From: Tubiluchus corallicola
Lineage: Eukaryota; Priapulida; Priapulimorpha; Priapulimorphida; Tubiluchidae
Direction of reading: 5' to 3'
Assembly: GCA_030141605.1 (NCBI GenBank)
Contig: JAQGDQ010000179.1
Coordinates: 188,501 to 252,500 of the forward strand
DNA length: 64,000 nucleotides
Shown here: piece by piece, positions 39,268-52,048 of the stretch
How positions within the stretch are numbered: position 1 is the stretch's first letter
Layout: the number at the start of each line of letters is the position of its first letter
The notes under the pieces: generated by a model
What the model was told of the DNA's origin: nothing
Database searches by the model: none
What the model saw: the letters and a program-made list of their open reading frames with translations, nothing else
Position numbers and translations under genes: made by a program

Positions 39268-39345
39268 CATAAAACCAGGATTCGAAACTGTGACTCCTTA
39301 TCACCATTTTCGGATTGAGCTATTTACCCATTAGGCCACGATGTG
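39268..39345 (-). mobile_element. tRNA-like SINE head
   Basis: On the minus strand GTGGCCTAATGGGTAAATAG (A-box arm) is followed by GTTTCGAATCCTGG (B box), then TTTTATGTAATTTTCTC. It is the most tRNA-like of the SINE heads in the window, but the acceptor stem does not close convincingly. Confidence 0.55.
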
Positions 39346-39374
39346 CTAATATTATCTATGAAGGCCTTAAGCTG

Positions 39375-39700
39375 TGCAGTAATAGATCTTGGCTACCATT
39401 TAATTCATTCATTTAACTTGTGGAGTGACCATTCTTTTAGCATGTCTCTTGCTGCCACACTACCCCATGCTTTCCTGACCCCGGCAACATCTCACATTTT
39501 TGTATCGGTATTTTCGATGTCAAGTAGCGTGTTGACCTCTTTTTGAACGAAATTAATGAAAATTAGCAATTGTCCCCCCATGTGGTTTCTTTTCTTCCTT
39601 CAGTACAGTAGCTCTTTGAAGGCTAATTTTAATGGGCTGTCGTCTGGTAGACATGTAATTCATCTCAATCTTCTCCTTTTGATCTTCACTTGCTGTAGAT
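39375..39700 (-). pseudogene. LINE ORF2 C-terminal fragment
   Basis: On the minus strand one frame with a few stops reads TCLPDDSPLKLAFKELLY, RKKRNHMGGQLL, KEVNTLLDIENTD and VRKAWGSVAARDM. This matches the usual LINE C-terminus (R-MPDD-PLK-LF-EL-G-R-RG, then the W-AxDR block). It is decayed and lies between the inverted cuticle copies. Confidence 0.65.
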
Positions 39701-40126
39701 TCGTCTCTCTTGACTTTATTATGCGGATCCTGATTTGATATATTTTTGGGAATTTTGATTCTTTAATTTTTCTATAACTTCTTCTTTGTAATGCGTCTAT
39801 TTCTGTTTTTTGTTGCAGTGAAACGCTGTTTCCACTAGTCCATCAAAATTCTTAATTTTCTTTCAAAACTGATCCTTTTATATTTCAATTTTTTTTGTTG
39901 ATTTGGAATATGCTGCTAGTAGTCAGATTTTTCTTCTCAACATTTCGTAGTCTGTTGCTAGTCTGCAGTATCATTATTAATCTACAGACTGTCTAAGTAT
40001 TTCTCCATGCATCATCTCCAGTCCTTTTGATCATATAACAGCGGCATAACAACTGCCACATTGAGAAAGTGAAAAATCGGCTACTTCATGGTCCACGCAA
40101 TAGTCCACAGAACCTACATGTATACA

Positions 40127-40268
40127 ATAGCTTCCTACGATGAAAAAGTGGCCTATGATAGCTTTCAGAGATTAACGTGAAAACAACTACAACCAAGACG
40201 TGATCCGCGCACTTGGTGTGTGATCCCAAAATTATTATACAAGGCAGATTGTGATGAGACTATAAACT
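40127..40268 (+). pseudogene. LINE reverse transcriptase palm fragment
   Basis: One frame with a single stop reads IASYDEKVAYDSFQRLT and then VIPKLLYKADCDET. It corresponds to the reverse transcriptase motif D(Y/F)xKAFDSVxR followed by I-xLYxxxxxxV, but with YDEKVAYDS replacing the usual residues. It is strongly eroded and opposite in orientation to the fragment at 39.4 kb. Confidence 0.5.
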
Positions 40269-40870
40269 ACTGTATATTGTGTATTTAAAAAAAATCCTTT
40301 TGGCTTCATTCATAAGCTTAGTTCTCTGTACCTCTTGGCTATTCCACAGTTCTATTTTATTACGTGCGACTTACTTTAGTTTCGTTTATTCATTATAATT
40401 GTGGTAGAGTTGTACAGTATTAACTATGCAATAAGACACGTTTAACTATTTTTCTAAATTTGTCTTATGTTGTTTTAAATGAACGATTAATAGAGCGATT
40501 TAAATGTTAATTTCAGAAATGGTGTTGTTTATAATTAACTAATTTATTTGGAGCGACGTTTTACGGTGCTTGCAGTGTTTATTTTTTTTTAATTTTCTAA
40601 CAGAAAAACAATTTATAGTAATTTCACAAAAAATAGATTCTGTTTATTACGTCAAATATATACAAATGTGAAAATTTCATAAATGCAATACACAATAGAT
40701 CAGAACTGGCTGGACAGAATCAGCAACAATAACTTATTACAAGTGTGATATTTATAGGCCTTTGGTTAGTACGATTAAAAAAAACTTTTACAATCAAAAA
40801 TCTTGCCAAAATATACAAATTACAGTCAGTCAGCAAATCCCTCCAGCCCTCCAAACATTACTTTAGCTGT

Positions 40871-41846
40871 TTAATAGGCAGACCGGTCTCCATGGATTTC
40901 TCTGATGTTAGGTTGAATATCAATGTTGGGCAGCCCGGGATACACCACATCGTGTACAGCAACTGGAGCCAGTCCAATGTTGGTGTCAATGTTGGGAATG
41001 TAATACTCCAGATCTCGTGTGCCGATGAGAGGTCGCTCAAATGAATAGGCGTACAAGAGATTTGGCTGATAATAACTGAATCCTCTCCTGCAAAAAGTGA
41101 TAGAATTAGTTTCAATTTACTGTCATAGTGTAAAATGTTTATCGAAAAAGTGTGAGTATAAAAAATTCATTTCCCTTTTTGTACTTTTCAAAATGTTCTT
41201 AAAAAATCCTTCGTGTAATAAAAATGAAATGGAAAGAATCACATTATTTAGTGTATAATCTCACATATAGCTTCAACTTATTTCAATTAAAGCACAATAA
41301 ACATTTTAGGTCTCTTTGTGTTATAGTGGTTCCAGGCATCTGTTTACATTAATTTATTACAATATGTATAATGAAAAAAGCGACTAACTAAATCACAAAC
41401 AAGTCAGTGATTTTGTTACAATGTGTCGCAATACTTTAAATTTTCAGTTATCGTTTCCACTAACTTAATCAAATTTTGTATAATTTATGTTGTGCTGTTT
41501 GTTATATGTGTTAGGTTATATATTTATGTACGTAACTGATACATAAATAAATATAACTTAAAAATTATAAATTTAACTAAAAGACTGCAAGCTTTTACCT
41601 GATAGCGTAGTCGTATCCTCTTGCTTTCGCAGCAGTCTCAGCAGCTTGAGCTTGATCGGTAGCATAATCAGCTCCAGCAGCACTACCTTGCCGTTCGTAG
41701 CTGCTACTAGCACTTCTTTGTCCGGCTCCTGCTACCCGGGCATTGGCAAAGGGTCCGAGAACCTGCGTCGTGTGATAGGATGGCCCAGGTGTGTAGTCAC
41801 TTCCCAGGGCGACGCCCACCAAAGCAGCGATAATAAGGATTTTCAT
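40871..41846 (-). CDS. Secreted cuticle-like protein, copy 2 of an inverted pair
   Basis: Coding exons 41846-41599 and 41087-40871 on the minus strand join in phase 2 to 154 aa, the same structure as copy 1. Exon 2 differs at about six residues (for example GSDYTPGPSYH versus GRDYTPGPAYH, SSYERQGSAA versus SSYVREGSAA). The last exon, from the acceptor to about 20 bases past the stop codon, has no differences that I could find. The intron and the 3' UTR are clearly related but diverged. Secretion and a structural role are inferred as for copy 1. Confidence 0.82.
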
Positions 41847-42348
41847 TGCGTCCTATAATTAAAAAAGGGTACAAATTAAGTGTACAGATTAATAATATGA
41901 TTTAAGCCAGTTCATCAGTACAATATAAGTAAAAAAATGTACATCGTAATAGTTTCCATACTTGTATGCTGTGTTTACGTTAAGACAGTTTGATTATTAC
42001 ATTTTCATTTCTTAGCTTATTTGACTAAGATAATAAACTTTGATGTTATTTGTTTAAACTATAAACAATAAAAAAAGTTTCACTCTACTTAGTATATCAC
42101 CACTCTCTTTAGTAGTAAGCTATTTCGTATATTACTCTGCGTGTTATAAAACGTTTCCATGTTCTCATTTAAATGGGCCTAATGAAGTATAAATGATAAT
42201 TAGTCTACAGATTGTGGATAAGTCATTTGTAACGAGCATCGTGATCAGTCAGACGCTCAATAGTGATTCAATTTGTCTATAAACTGCACTTTACAGAAAA
42301 AGTCTGAACGTTAAAACACAGGTAGTGTTAAAATAAAAATTGTCTTAC

Positions 42349-42445
42349 CTTTATTTAATAGAAGCAGCAGCTACTGACTGTGGGTACGTGGAATCTCCAA
42401 CCCCGAGTGATTTCTCTCCCTGCTCAGCCTCGGCTTTTAAAGAAT
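42349..42445 (-). promoter_or_regulatory. TATA-like promoter and non-coding first exon of cuticle copy 2
   Basis: On the minus strand TTTAAAAG near 42437 precedes an untranslated exon of about 65 bases that ends TATTAAATAAAG before the donor GTAAGA. The layout mirrors copy 1 but the promoter sequences have diverged. Confidence 0.6.
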
Positions 42446-43475
42446 TTTATTCACCTTGAAAAAACCATTTGGCATACTCCTGTCGCAGGCTAGTTGACAC
42501 TTATGGCGTGGTGCTATGGCCTGTGACCTTTAGGGTCACTTTCATTATGGCGTCTGGGTATTTGATAGACAATTGGTTTTTGTCCTTGATGGTTGGTGAT
42601 ATGTCAAGTGGTCGGCGGTTTGATGAGTTGACGCGTAATTAAAGGAAATTTATGACAGTTTCTTCTCTTTTTTTCACACGCCAACGCTTCATGCGTGTCA
42701 AGTTTGAAGTAAATTATTTAAAACGCTGCACAAAATTGTATTGTATTATTTTTTAAAAGTACAATTTGTATTTTTTGTATAGGTTGCATTTTGTGCAGTT
42801 TTATGTTTTTCTTTTTGTACGAAAAAGTTACTCTGTACTAGTTTAAGCACAAAATGCTGTATAAGCTGTACAATATTGTATTGCCTTTGTGTGCATCTAG
42901 CACACTTATTACTGCTGTTAAGAGACGTAATAAAGAATGGATATGAAGAAATGTTATAGTGATTTCCAATCTGTAATTATTACTTACTTTTCATTGACAA
43001 TCCACAGCTGATACTTATGGTCAAAACAGTCTACTCTTTAAAATATTGAAAGTAAACACTATTTTTTCAAGAATCACTTGCGTGGAGGAATTATTACCAC
43101 ACATTTGCAATTTCGAGTGCGCGCGGCTAGCTCTTCACTATTACATGCATTTCGCCATTCATTAGTTAGATGGACATTTAGGAAACGCGTTGCACAGAAA
43201 ACAGGTCCTGTACCAGACGGAGCAGGACCATACGGGAAAATAGAATATGTGAATTTTGTGATTTGAATGTTGTTCAAACCCTTACTCATGCGGTCTGAGA
43301 ATGACCTGAAACTAAATATGCTGACTATGTTGAGCATATCAACTCTTTTATGACACAACCTATTGTAAACAAAGCCAAATATTTGTATAAATTTGATAAA
43401 GTTTGTGGAAATAATGATCTTTAATTAATTTTCAAACACATGTAAATATTCACGACTTTAATTTATATCACGCTA

Positions 43476-43626
43476 AAATTAGATTGCATGTAATGATGCG
43501 TCTCACTGTTAAAGGACAAATTGTTTTATATGTTATGTTTTTGCTATTTTACTATTTTTACTATTTTGCTATTTGTCAATAAACTATATATATGTCAATG
43601 TACTTGTCAATATATTTGTCAATAAA

Positions 43627-43670
<44 letters not shown>

Positions 43671-43800
43671 TAGATTGCATGTAATGATGCGTCTCGCTTT
43701 TAATGGACAAATTGTTTTATATGTTATGTTTTTGCTATTTTAGTATTTTTACTATTTTGCTATTTGTCAATAAACTATATATATGAACATCTCTGAACTG
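43476..43800. repeat. Direct duplication, ~192-bp period
   Basis: AAATTAGATTGCATGTAATG starts at 43476 and again at 43668, each followed by GGACAAATTGTTTTATATG, GCTATTTTACTATTT-like text and GTCAATAAAC. (TA)n runs follow each copy. The AATAAA plus AT tail suggests two 3' ends of a retroelement, but the family was not recognised. Confidence 0.85.
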
Positions 43801-43802
43801 GG

Positions 43803-43836
<34 letters not shown>

Positions 43837-43856
43837 CCCAGTTCAGAGATGTTCAT
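43783..43856. repeat. Perfect 74-bp palindrome with AT core
   Basis: The left arm is ATGAACATCTCTGAACTG plus GGAGG, then 28 bases of alternating TA, then the exact reverse complement of the arm, ending at 43856. It has no spacer outside the AT core, so it can extrude as a cruciform. Confidence 0.95.
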
Positions 43857-43859
43857 TTG

Positions 43860-46800
43860 TGATGTAGTGCACACGTTCGATAGCTCATGCATGAGCCACA
43901 GTGGTAAATTTGAAATTTGAATTTTTATTTTTAGTAGTATTTATTGAGCTTTTAGTATAACAGTACCTCTTACAGTAGCGCTGTACCTCAATCTCCACTT
44001 TTGCACACACACTCGTGCAACACGCTCAAGGAATATTTGTGCTGTTGAAAATGCTGTTCGTTTGTGATGTCATTGCAATAGTTGGACTCGCCCGCCATTA
44101 ACTAGGATTTTAATCTATTATTTATCAGAAATGCTTTTGCGGTATCACTGGTGTTAAAATGTATACTTTTTACTTCAAAACGGGCTAGGATGTGTAAACA
44201 GATGGCACCACGTGATTCCTCAACTTAACAGCAAGATATCACCGTCTACTAAATGATGATTAAATTAATAAAAACTAGTGCGTGAACTTATAAAATAACG
44301 GTACTATTCAGCTGAGTAGTAGTAATATGGGGAGAAAGACAGACACTTAACAAATTTCATCGTGAACAAGTATGCAGCTGAAGTACCTCTAGGCGGGATT
44401 GGGCTAAACGAGCAAGGTCACCTAATTTTCACACTCAATTTTCGCTACCTGAAATATTTCATGGCTGTCAGTTATGTCGTGGGCGAATAGGTAACGTGGT
44501 TGTGATATGCTAATTTAAATACTGAGCATGACTACTTGTAAATTTGCCATGAATAGCTGAACGGTTATGGTGTGTGCTTAGTAATAGAAGTCAACCAACG
44601 CTGAGGCTGATCATTTAATAGGGATGAGTGACCTCTGGAGTTTCAGTCAGCACTCTGACCCTAGTTGTATATCTCATAAAGGAAAGACTCGAACGTGGCT
44701 GAACACACCACTGCTGGTTCAGTGGCTCATCTTGAAAATGAACCAGGTTCCGTCCCCGCCACGACATTCTACGTTGAACAGACCCTGCCGTCGTGTGCCA
44801 AACTTTACTAAAGATTAAAAACTTAATTTCAAGATCGCTTGATAATAATGGCAATCACAAAATGAGGACACCAAATCGATCAAGATGGAAACAATGTGAA
44901 AAAATTCTGAGCCAGGATTTGAACCAAGGTCGTTTGCATTACAACTCAAAACACTATCGTTAGAAACACACAGCAGTTTGTGAAGAAAGCAACGTTTAAT
45001 TCCTTAGTCGTACCTCAACAACTTTCCAGTTTTTTTCAAGTAATACTTTATTTGTTACCAGTTATTTCGATTATCTTTTACTAAATTTAGAAACTAGAAT
45101 GATCAAGTTGATAATGATCTAAATTTTAAAATTAACAATTAATGGCCAATAACTAGGCCTGGTAGTATTTCATGCTTATAGCGAAATCACGAAGAAACTT
45201 GACAGCTTGATATAAAATCATCTGGTGGGTAGAAGGCTGACATGTGGTGGTTTTCGAAATTTGGGTTCTGCAGTAGGGTGGTGGTCATCATCACCCAAAT
45301 TTGCAACAGCTATGTTTAACTTAGCGCTGAATGTATCAGGGCATGCGCTCTTCAGACTTTTGTCGTCTGCATTATTTTGTTGATGCATGTTTTAATTATG
45401 TTTTCTTTGCAACTTCATTTAAGGTAATAGCGCACTTTACTTATCTAGATAAATAAAATTAAGTAAATCTTTATAGCATAACTTGTAATAAAATGTTTCG
45501 AAACGATAACTTTACTGCGAACCCAAAGCGAGCAAGCCTACGTGTTCCATCCAGTACGTACATATACTTTTTGTAAAGTCGTTTTAAAAATAGATTGCAG
45601 TGCGCCGAACTACAATAAAATATTGTTACTTTTGAAAGCACACTATACAGGTTTGGTAAAATGTGGCGTCCATTGCAGTATTTACACCGTCGCACGCCGT
45701 TGTTTCAATGATAAACTTTAAATTATTAAATGTAGGAAAGAACAGGAATTAAAATGTTGTTTCTGATCATTTTGACAACAACTGTCATTTTCAATGCTAT
45801 AAATTATACCAAAACATATAATTAGTATAATTATGACCTATTAAGCAAAGCATAAAGTTGATCATCTGCGCTAATAAACAACATGTTTAAATCATTACGT
45901 CATACCCTAAAAGAAAAACACGTTTATCAACGTCAACTTCTGTTTGATGATGTGAAATTTAATGACCGCTGATTTGTTGTGACTGCAGTATTACGTATCG
46001 TCTTGCAAGACAATACTGATTGTCATGCTTATGTTCGAAAGCATTCTGTTCGAAAGTATTTAATCACCTCTGTGGTTTGGCACAGTATATTATATTAACG
46101 TTAATTAAACACATAAAGTAAATTATATTGAGTCATACAGCTATATACCATAGTACATATGTCATTAGTTTGTGTATTTTAATAGTTTTTCTTATTAAAC
46201 TATTCTTTTGAGCTTTAAATTATTGCAAATTATTAAAATTTGATTTCAGCATTATTTATTTAATATTGGGTTAACATGAATGCATGTAAAACGAGTTTTC
46301 TGTTTCCTTTGGCATCAATACCTTATTTAACTGCTTTTAATGACTAATTCATGCCATTCCACATACTTATTGGACGGCAAAAATAATAGCAACGTAAACA
46401 TTACAAAATAAAAAATGCAAAAAAGGATGACAGAACACTTTCATTTCAAAGCATACAAAGTCTTTATTATTCATACCACAGATTTTGCAGCTGATATTCC
46501 TAATCTATGATCAGTGCTCTTTCTTTTGTTACGTCACAGAATAATTTACCACAAGTACATGTCAAAAGCAAGTCTAAATGTGGATTTGAAATCTTACAGT
46601 TTTTGCATGTCACAGATTTCTGTGTTTCCCTCAGACTCTCTCCTTCATGGGCATAGAACAGAATTCATCTGTAGCTGAATTTGATGAGCCGGGGGTGTTC
46701 TTAAAATGCTTCAAATGCCAATACACGTTTCTATACCATGCCGCATTTCAACTGAGGAAAGGTTAGGATCTTAGACACTTTCCTTTTTTAAAATCAAGGC

Positions 46801-47190
46801 AAACGTGTTGGTGCGACATTGTGTACTGAACTTGACTACGGCAGGTTACAAGTGTAATCAAGTCGGTGCAGCAGCTGAAGTGCAAATCTAATATTAGCCA
46901 AAAAACCCATTGCCAATTCTTTGTGAAATACAGGTTTTACACTATGTTTTGGTCCTGCAAATGGATGTACACATTCCAAGCTAATAAACGACCAACAACT
47001 TTTTTTTATAAAAATCACTTTCTAAGAATCGATACAATCACTCAGACGACAAATTACAGTTAATTTGGAACCATTTGGAAATGCTACCTGTAAATTAAAA
47101 CTTCTTATTAACAGCACCAGAAGAAATTGTGGTATCTAGCGTATTTTCTAGTGTCATTTTCTATTCACATCATAAAAACAATCCCTACTC
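43860..47190. other. Intergenic, SINE remnants only
   Basis: No gene is recognised in this 3.3-kb stretch. It contains the minus-strand SINE near 44.9 kb and a segment near 44.7 kb sharing CTGGTTCAGTGGCTCA with about 2.81 kb, a possible dispersed repeat. Confidence 0.5.
44895..44985 (-). mobile_element. tRNA-derived SINE copy
   Basis: On the minus strand TAACGATAGTGTTTTGAGTT is followed by the B box GGTTCAAATCC (44925-44915) and CTCAGAATTTTTTCACATT. The tail is like that of the copy at 4.79 kb, so both probably belong to one family. Confidence 0.6.
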
Positions 47191-47197
47191 CATATCC

Positions 47198-49196
47198 TTA
47201 ACCCTTCCGACCACGGCCTCCACCTCTAAAACCTTTAAATCCGCCACCTCGGTGTCCACCAAATCCTCGGTATCCACCAAATCCTCTGTATCCTCCACGG
47301 TACCCTCTACCAAATCCTCGGTACCCTCTGCCAAATCCTCGGTATCCTCGCCCATATCCTCGTCCATATCCTCTATAACCTCCATATCTCCCATAACCAC
47401 GATAACCACGGTATCTTCCGTAACCAAATCCACCGTATCCACCATAATACCCTCCATAGAAACCGCCGCTGTATAAGTAAATAACGTGGATATGAAAACA
47501 ATTGTCCAATACAAATGGAACAATGAGCATTGAGCAGCAGAGTAAAGAATGTTTCTATAACTGGTACAGAGACACGTAAGTACAGAAATATATGTATATA
47601 TTATGCTGCATATATTATAAGCACGCAAAAGTATCTGTACCTGCTTATAATCCATTTGTTTTATTAAGTGTTAAAGTTATGGAGGTGGAAAAAGTTTTCA
47701 CGACAAAGCTGCAGTACGAACGAAAACACTGATACTTCTTTTGTTTGATATATTTTTTATCGTAGTTGTTATTATTCATATACGACACTAAGTTGTCCAG
47801 TTAAGGTTAACTTGCATAAATATAACACTTTTATTTATTCTGGGAAAAATTCATTTTATTTATTTCAGTGTATTAAAAACATTTTCTAATTGAAGTGCTG
47901 TCATAAACGTTTTTCTAACAACCTGTCAACCGCCTCACTCAGCTTTAAAGTATGATGTGTTACCGACACTGCACATTTCAAATCTTACTTTGAATTATCA
48001 GAGAGCGTATTTTTGGTAGGAATTATTAATTATTAATAATCATAGTTAAAAATTTTGGGCAGCCGCATGAGGACAGAAGATGAAGTGACATTTTAAATTA
48101 CTGCGGCCTTCGCTGAATGACACATTCCAGCACGAATAGACACTAACTTAAAGCATTTAATTTGACATTCACCTGACTATACTGACCAGTGGCAGTGTAA
48201 TTAACCTTCAAACTGGTTATCAGCCTTCAACATTCAAGAACGAGTCTAACACTTTTCCTTCTGTCATTGAAAATAATCATCGCGAATTACTGAATTTGCA
48301 GATAAGGAACTTTAATACTTTTCCGGTCAATATAGTGCTAAAACAAAAGTATTACAAGTTAAAAACTAGTTAAGGTTCATTGTACTTACAATCCTCCATA
48401 GCCGTAACCGCCGTATAAACCGTAGCCTATTCCGTACCCGGGATAATAACCGTACCCGTATCCATAGCTGTAGCCGAGGCAATTGTAGCTATTGGCGTAA
48501 ACGTACGAGCAACAATAGTCAGGTCTGATGATGCCGCCTCTGTAGCAGATGCTGCTTACTAAAGACGCTACCTGCAGAATTTTGGTCGTATTAAATTTAG
48601 TTAAAATATTTCATTATAGGCCTAATAGTGAAAACACAGTGAAATTGTTGAATAATTTAAACATGTAAATTTTATTCTTTACACTTACTACATAATGTGT
48701 AATATTATTCTTTTCACTTGTTACTTTTTGTTACTTTTTTAAAATAAAAATAACAGATTTAATAATTGTGTAAATGATTAATTATTGGTTAATTAATTCA
48801 TTATGAGTTAAAATAACAGGTTTGAATTTCCTATAACTCATAATTTCAAAGCAAAAAAGTGTAGTATAATTTAATTTAATTTAGTTTAATTCAATCATCT
48901 TCTCGATGAAATAGCTAGAACCTGATGATGATAATCCTAAAATTCACATACCTTGCCTTTAAAAATTGGTACACTGAGAGATAAAAAAGTAACAGATCAT
49001 ACGACGCAAATTGTTTTTCGCTACGCCATTATATAAGTTAGTATATACTACTTTTTAAATGATATACTCATGTAATAATTCTGAATCTACTTAAGAATTC
49101 GAAATATTATACTATTGTAGTCAAAGTAATAATACTAATGAAAACACAACTTACAGAAAGAAGCAAGAGAGTTGCTATGATCGGTTTATGCATCAT
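47198..49196 (-). CDS. Secreted Gly/Tyr- and Arg/Gly-rich protein, gene A
   Basis: Exons 49196-49155, 48571-48390 and 47468-47198 on the minus strand join in phase (0, 2) to 164 aa. The signal peptide MMHKPIIATLLLLSVASLVSS is split by intron 1. Exon 2 gives ICYRGGIIRPDYCCSYVYAN and Gly/Tyr repeats with four Cys. Exon 3 is repetitive (GYRGYGR, RGYRGFGRGY, RGFGGHRGGG) and ends GRGRKG, very basic. If intron 2 is not spliced, the reading frame stops at once (TTG TAA at the donor), leaving a 75-aa GY-only protein. It is paralogous to gene B at 55-58 kb by architecture and composition. The role is probably cuticular or other extracellular structural; the Arg-Gly tail also resembles RNA-binding RGG boxes, but the signal peptide argues for secretion. 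Confidence 0.78.
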
Positions 49197-49527
49197 TCCT
49201 TGAACCTAAAGGTATTTTCCATAATTTAAAAATTAAACTGTTAAGTTAAAATAAAGATAAATTAAAGCGGTAACTGTAGGAAATACAACAAATTTTTAGA
49301 TATTTCTGTATTGCCCAGATGTATACTGCGCAGGCTCAGTCTGAAGTTTATTTTGTGACCTTGCACTTTTCTAAGAAGTAACATGAAAAATTTATTGACC
49401 GTATATTTATTGATCGTTAATCATACATGTACCTAATTAAATTCACATCATTTTAGTGTACACTATACACACGATCCCAAACAATCATTTGAGAAATCCA
49501 TTCATGACAATAAGCAAGTAATCTTAC

Positions 49528-49635
49528 CTATCAACAAACTGGTCAAAAATTTTGCTTCTTTGCCAAACACAAGTGACCCTGTCAATGCGACCAACACTGG
49601 ATAATGCGTTCCTGCCCAGACATGCCTTTTTATCC
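49528..49635 (-). promoter_or_regulatory. TATA-like promoter and non-coding first exon of gene A
   Basis: On the minus strand GGATAAAAAGGC near 49635-49624 precedes an untranslated exon (about 49603-49528) ending TTGATAG before the donor GTAAGA. The coding exon has an acceptor (CCTTTAG at 49206) ten bases before the first ATG. Confidence 0.65.
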
Positions 49636-50510
49636 AGAATTGCTTACAGTATACTTGTAGCACCTTGGGCAAGGGCAAGATTCGCTTTGTAGACTAACCA
49701 TTCATTTTGCCGATTCTTGGTAATGGGGCTTAATTTGGTGAGTTAATTACAGGTTTGCGATCGGGTGTTCGGATGTTTTTTATGACAAGTGAACCGTTTG
49801 ACTTTCTTGCCCTTGTTGTCAGGTGTACCTGCAGTTTATAAATTTATAACTTTTATTACCAACATTTGTTCATCCCTTTTAATTTGCCGTTAATTATTAC
49901 GATTTTAAACCCATAACTAATTAAAATTTGATATGAAACTTGAAATGAAAAGTTGAATTGTAGCTTGGGTTTTAACCTTCTTACATTACAGATGCCTTAA
50001 ACCATTAGATCACCGCACCGTATCCCAGTGGTCAATGCATTTTGAACTTCATCCCTTAAAGATGGCGAACCGAATTCAGCATTTCCCAAGTGTAGATCGC
50101 TCACAATAGAATGATTCTGATTAATTAATTTCTAACTAATTAAAGTTTGGCATCAAAATTTACTTAATTGTAATTTTGTAAAATTATTGATTTGCGGTAT
50201 TTTACAGCTAATTATTGATTGATTAAATAATTTTTTTATTTCATTTTTTATTTTTTATATATAATATTTTTATTTTAACGAGTGTTCAGTGCCAGTGGAA
50301 GCCCTGTTTTCCAGTTAAGTTCGCTTTTTACATAAATATAAAAAATATAACATTTCAAACTATTACTTACAATAGCGCAGAGACAAAACACGAAAACAAA
50401 TAAAAAACAATAGTTGTACTAATTAAGATATACACATGAAAATGTGTTCACATTTTAAAATACTACTCGTACAAAAAAGGCTGGTTTCTTCTACCTATAT
50501 ATGTATATAC

Positions 50511-50519
<9 letters not shown>

Positions 50520-50561
<42 letters not shown>

Positions 50562-50581
50562 CGTGCGTGCGTGTGTGCGTG

Positions 50582-50635
<54 letters not shown>

Positions 50636-50676
50636 TGTGTGCGTGCGTGCGTGCGTGCGCGCGCGTGTGTGTGTGT
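50520..50676. repeat. (GT)n microsatellite with GCGT variants
   Basis: Alternating GT interrupted by GCGTGCGT blocks, preceded by an (AT)n run. Cys-Val and His-Thr frames across it are artefacts. It may adopt Z-DNA. Confidence 0.95.
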
Positions 50677-52048
50677 CTTGAGGCTATGTTTAAAGCTGCT
50701 AACAAATGGAGCCTCTCTCGGTAGGTTACTATTACATAATACAAATCCTTTGGTTCGTTGGATTGGGTGCTGTGGGTGAAATCCTGATCATTTTCCCAGG
50801 CCCTTATATACTTTTGAACAAATTGAAAACTTATAAATATGGGAAATAACTTTGCAAAATGAAGAGACGACGTACAAACAAAAGCAGAAAATAAAGTAAA
50901 ATGTCGAGAAATAAACTAGTAGAAAGGGAAAACAAAGAAATGGAAGGAAGAGCAAGAAGAGCAGAAGAAAGGAAACTCCACGACAAGCAAAAGATAATAT
51001 AGCGCCTATAGGTCAACGATATAAAGAAACTTCTTTCTTTAAAAAGTTGCAATCTAATTTTCTTAAACGCAAAATACCTGCAATATTATCAAGTTTCAAT
51101 TTTATTTTAATTTATTCCACAAAATTAAACTGTTCCCACATTTGAGAAAAATATTCCACATTCGCAATTATATAAAAATAAATGTGTAATACATACGTAG
51201 TTGATATTACGAAATTACACATGGCGCTGTAGAACTTTCAGTATTATCGTAACTCATTAAGGGTACATAGAATGCTCAACTAGTAATGTCAGTATAACAA
51301 ATAAAACTTTATTATCTTCACTAATCTAAAAACGTCTTGCGTAACACCGGTTCTGAAGTTGAGCTCTTTTAATGGACGTAAACACGTGTGTAGCTGCCCT
51401 GAATCTACTACATAACAGCTTGTTCTAGCACATGATAAATCTGCGTAACTCACCCTCTTGGCGAGTGAACTTTCATTTGAGTCCGTCGCTCACATCTTGC
51501 ATCCGTCATATGAAAGACCGATGAAATATTGTCCAGTTACACGTCAAAGGCTTACCCCCTGTTTTGTATGCCCTTCAGTATTTAAAATAAGAGGTTCCTC
51601 GCACCAAATTCTTTATTAAGTTAATGATTTCATTCTTTCTGTAAGCATTTAGTACTCCGCACTTCACACGCAATTATACGATTGTGGCAGGTTGTATGTC
51701 ATGGCAAAGAACCTAACAAAGGTTCTAGTTAATTAGGTATTTTCTGATAGTTCTATAGACCTTACTACAATACAACAGTGGAGTCGTCATGGCTTGTGCT
51801 TAGTGAATTAAATTGGTGGGATATCGGAAGAAATCTTTCCTGGATGGTTTCACATCATGTAGTACCTATGTCTATTTCTACTTGAAATAATTTTATATGC
51901 AGTCTTGGTTAATGTTTTACTGCATTGTGCTTCCACCTTTCGGTGGGTCCTATAATCAATGTGATTATACTTACCGCTTGTAAACAATTTTCAGCAAGCA
52001 AATTACAAAAATATCTATGTATTTACGTAGAATAATTGCAATAACCAG

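Noticed and set aside
39268-39345. Possible functional tRNA gene on the minus strand
   Set aside because: A and B boxes are good, but the acceptor stem does not pair and it shares features with several SINE heads.
47129-47655. Thr/Ser/Val-rich frames over gene A exon 3
   Set aside because: Other-frame readings of the Gly/Tyr/Arg exon; the GYR frame has splice sites in phase and a signal peptide upstream.
50436-50779. Cys-Val and His-Thr frames on both strands
   Set aside because: Artefact of the GT repeat.
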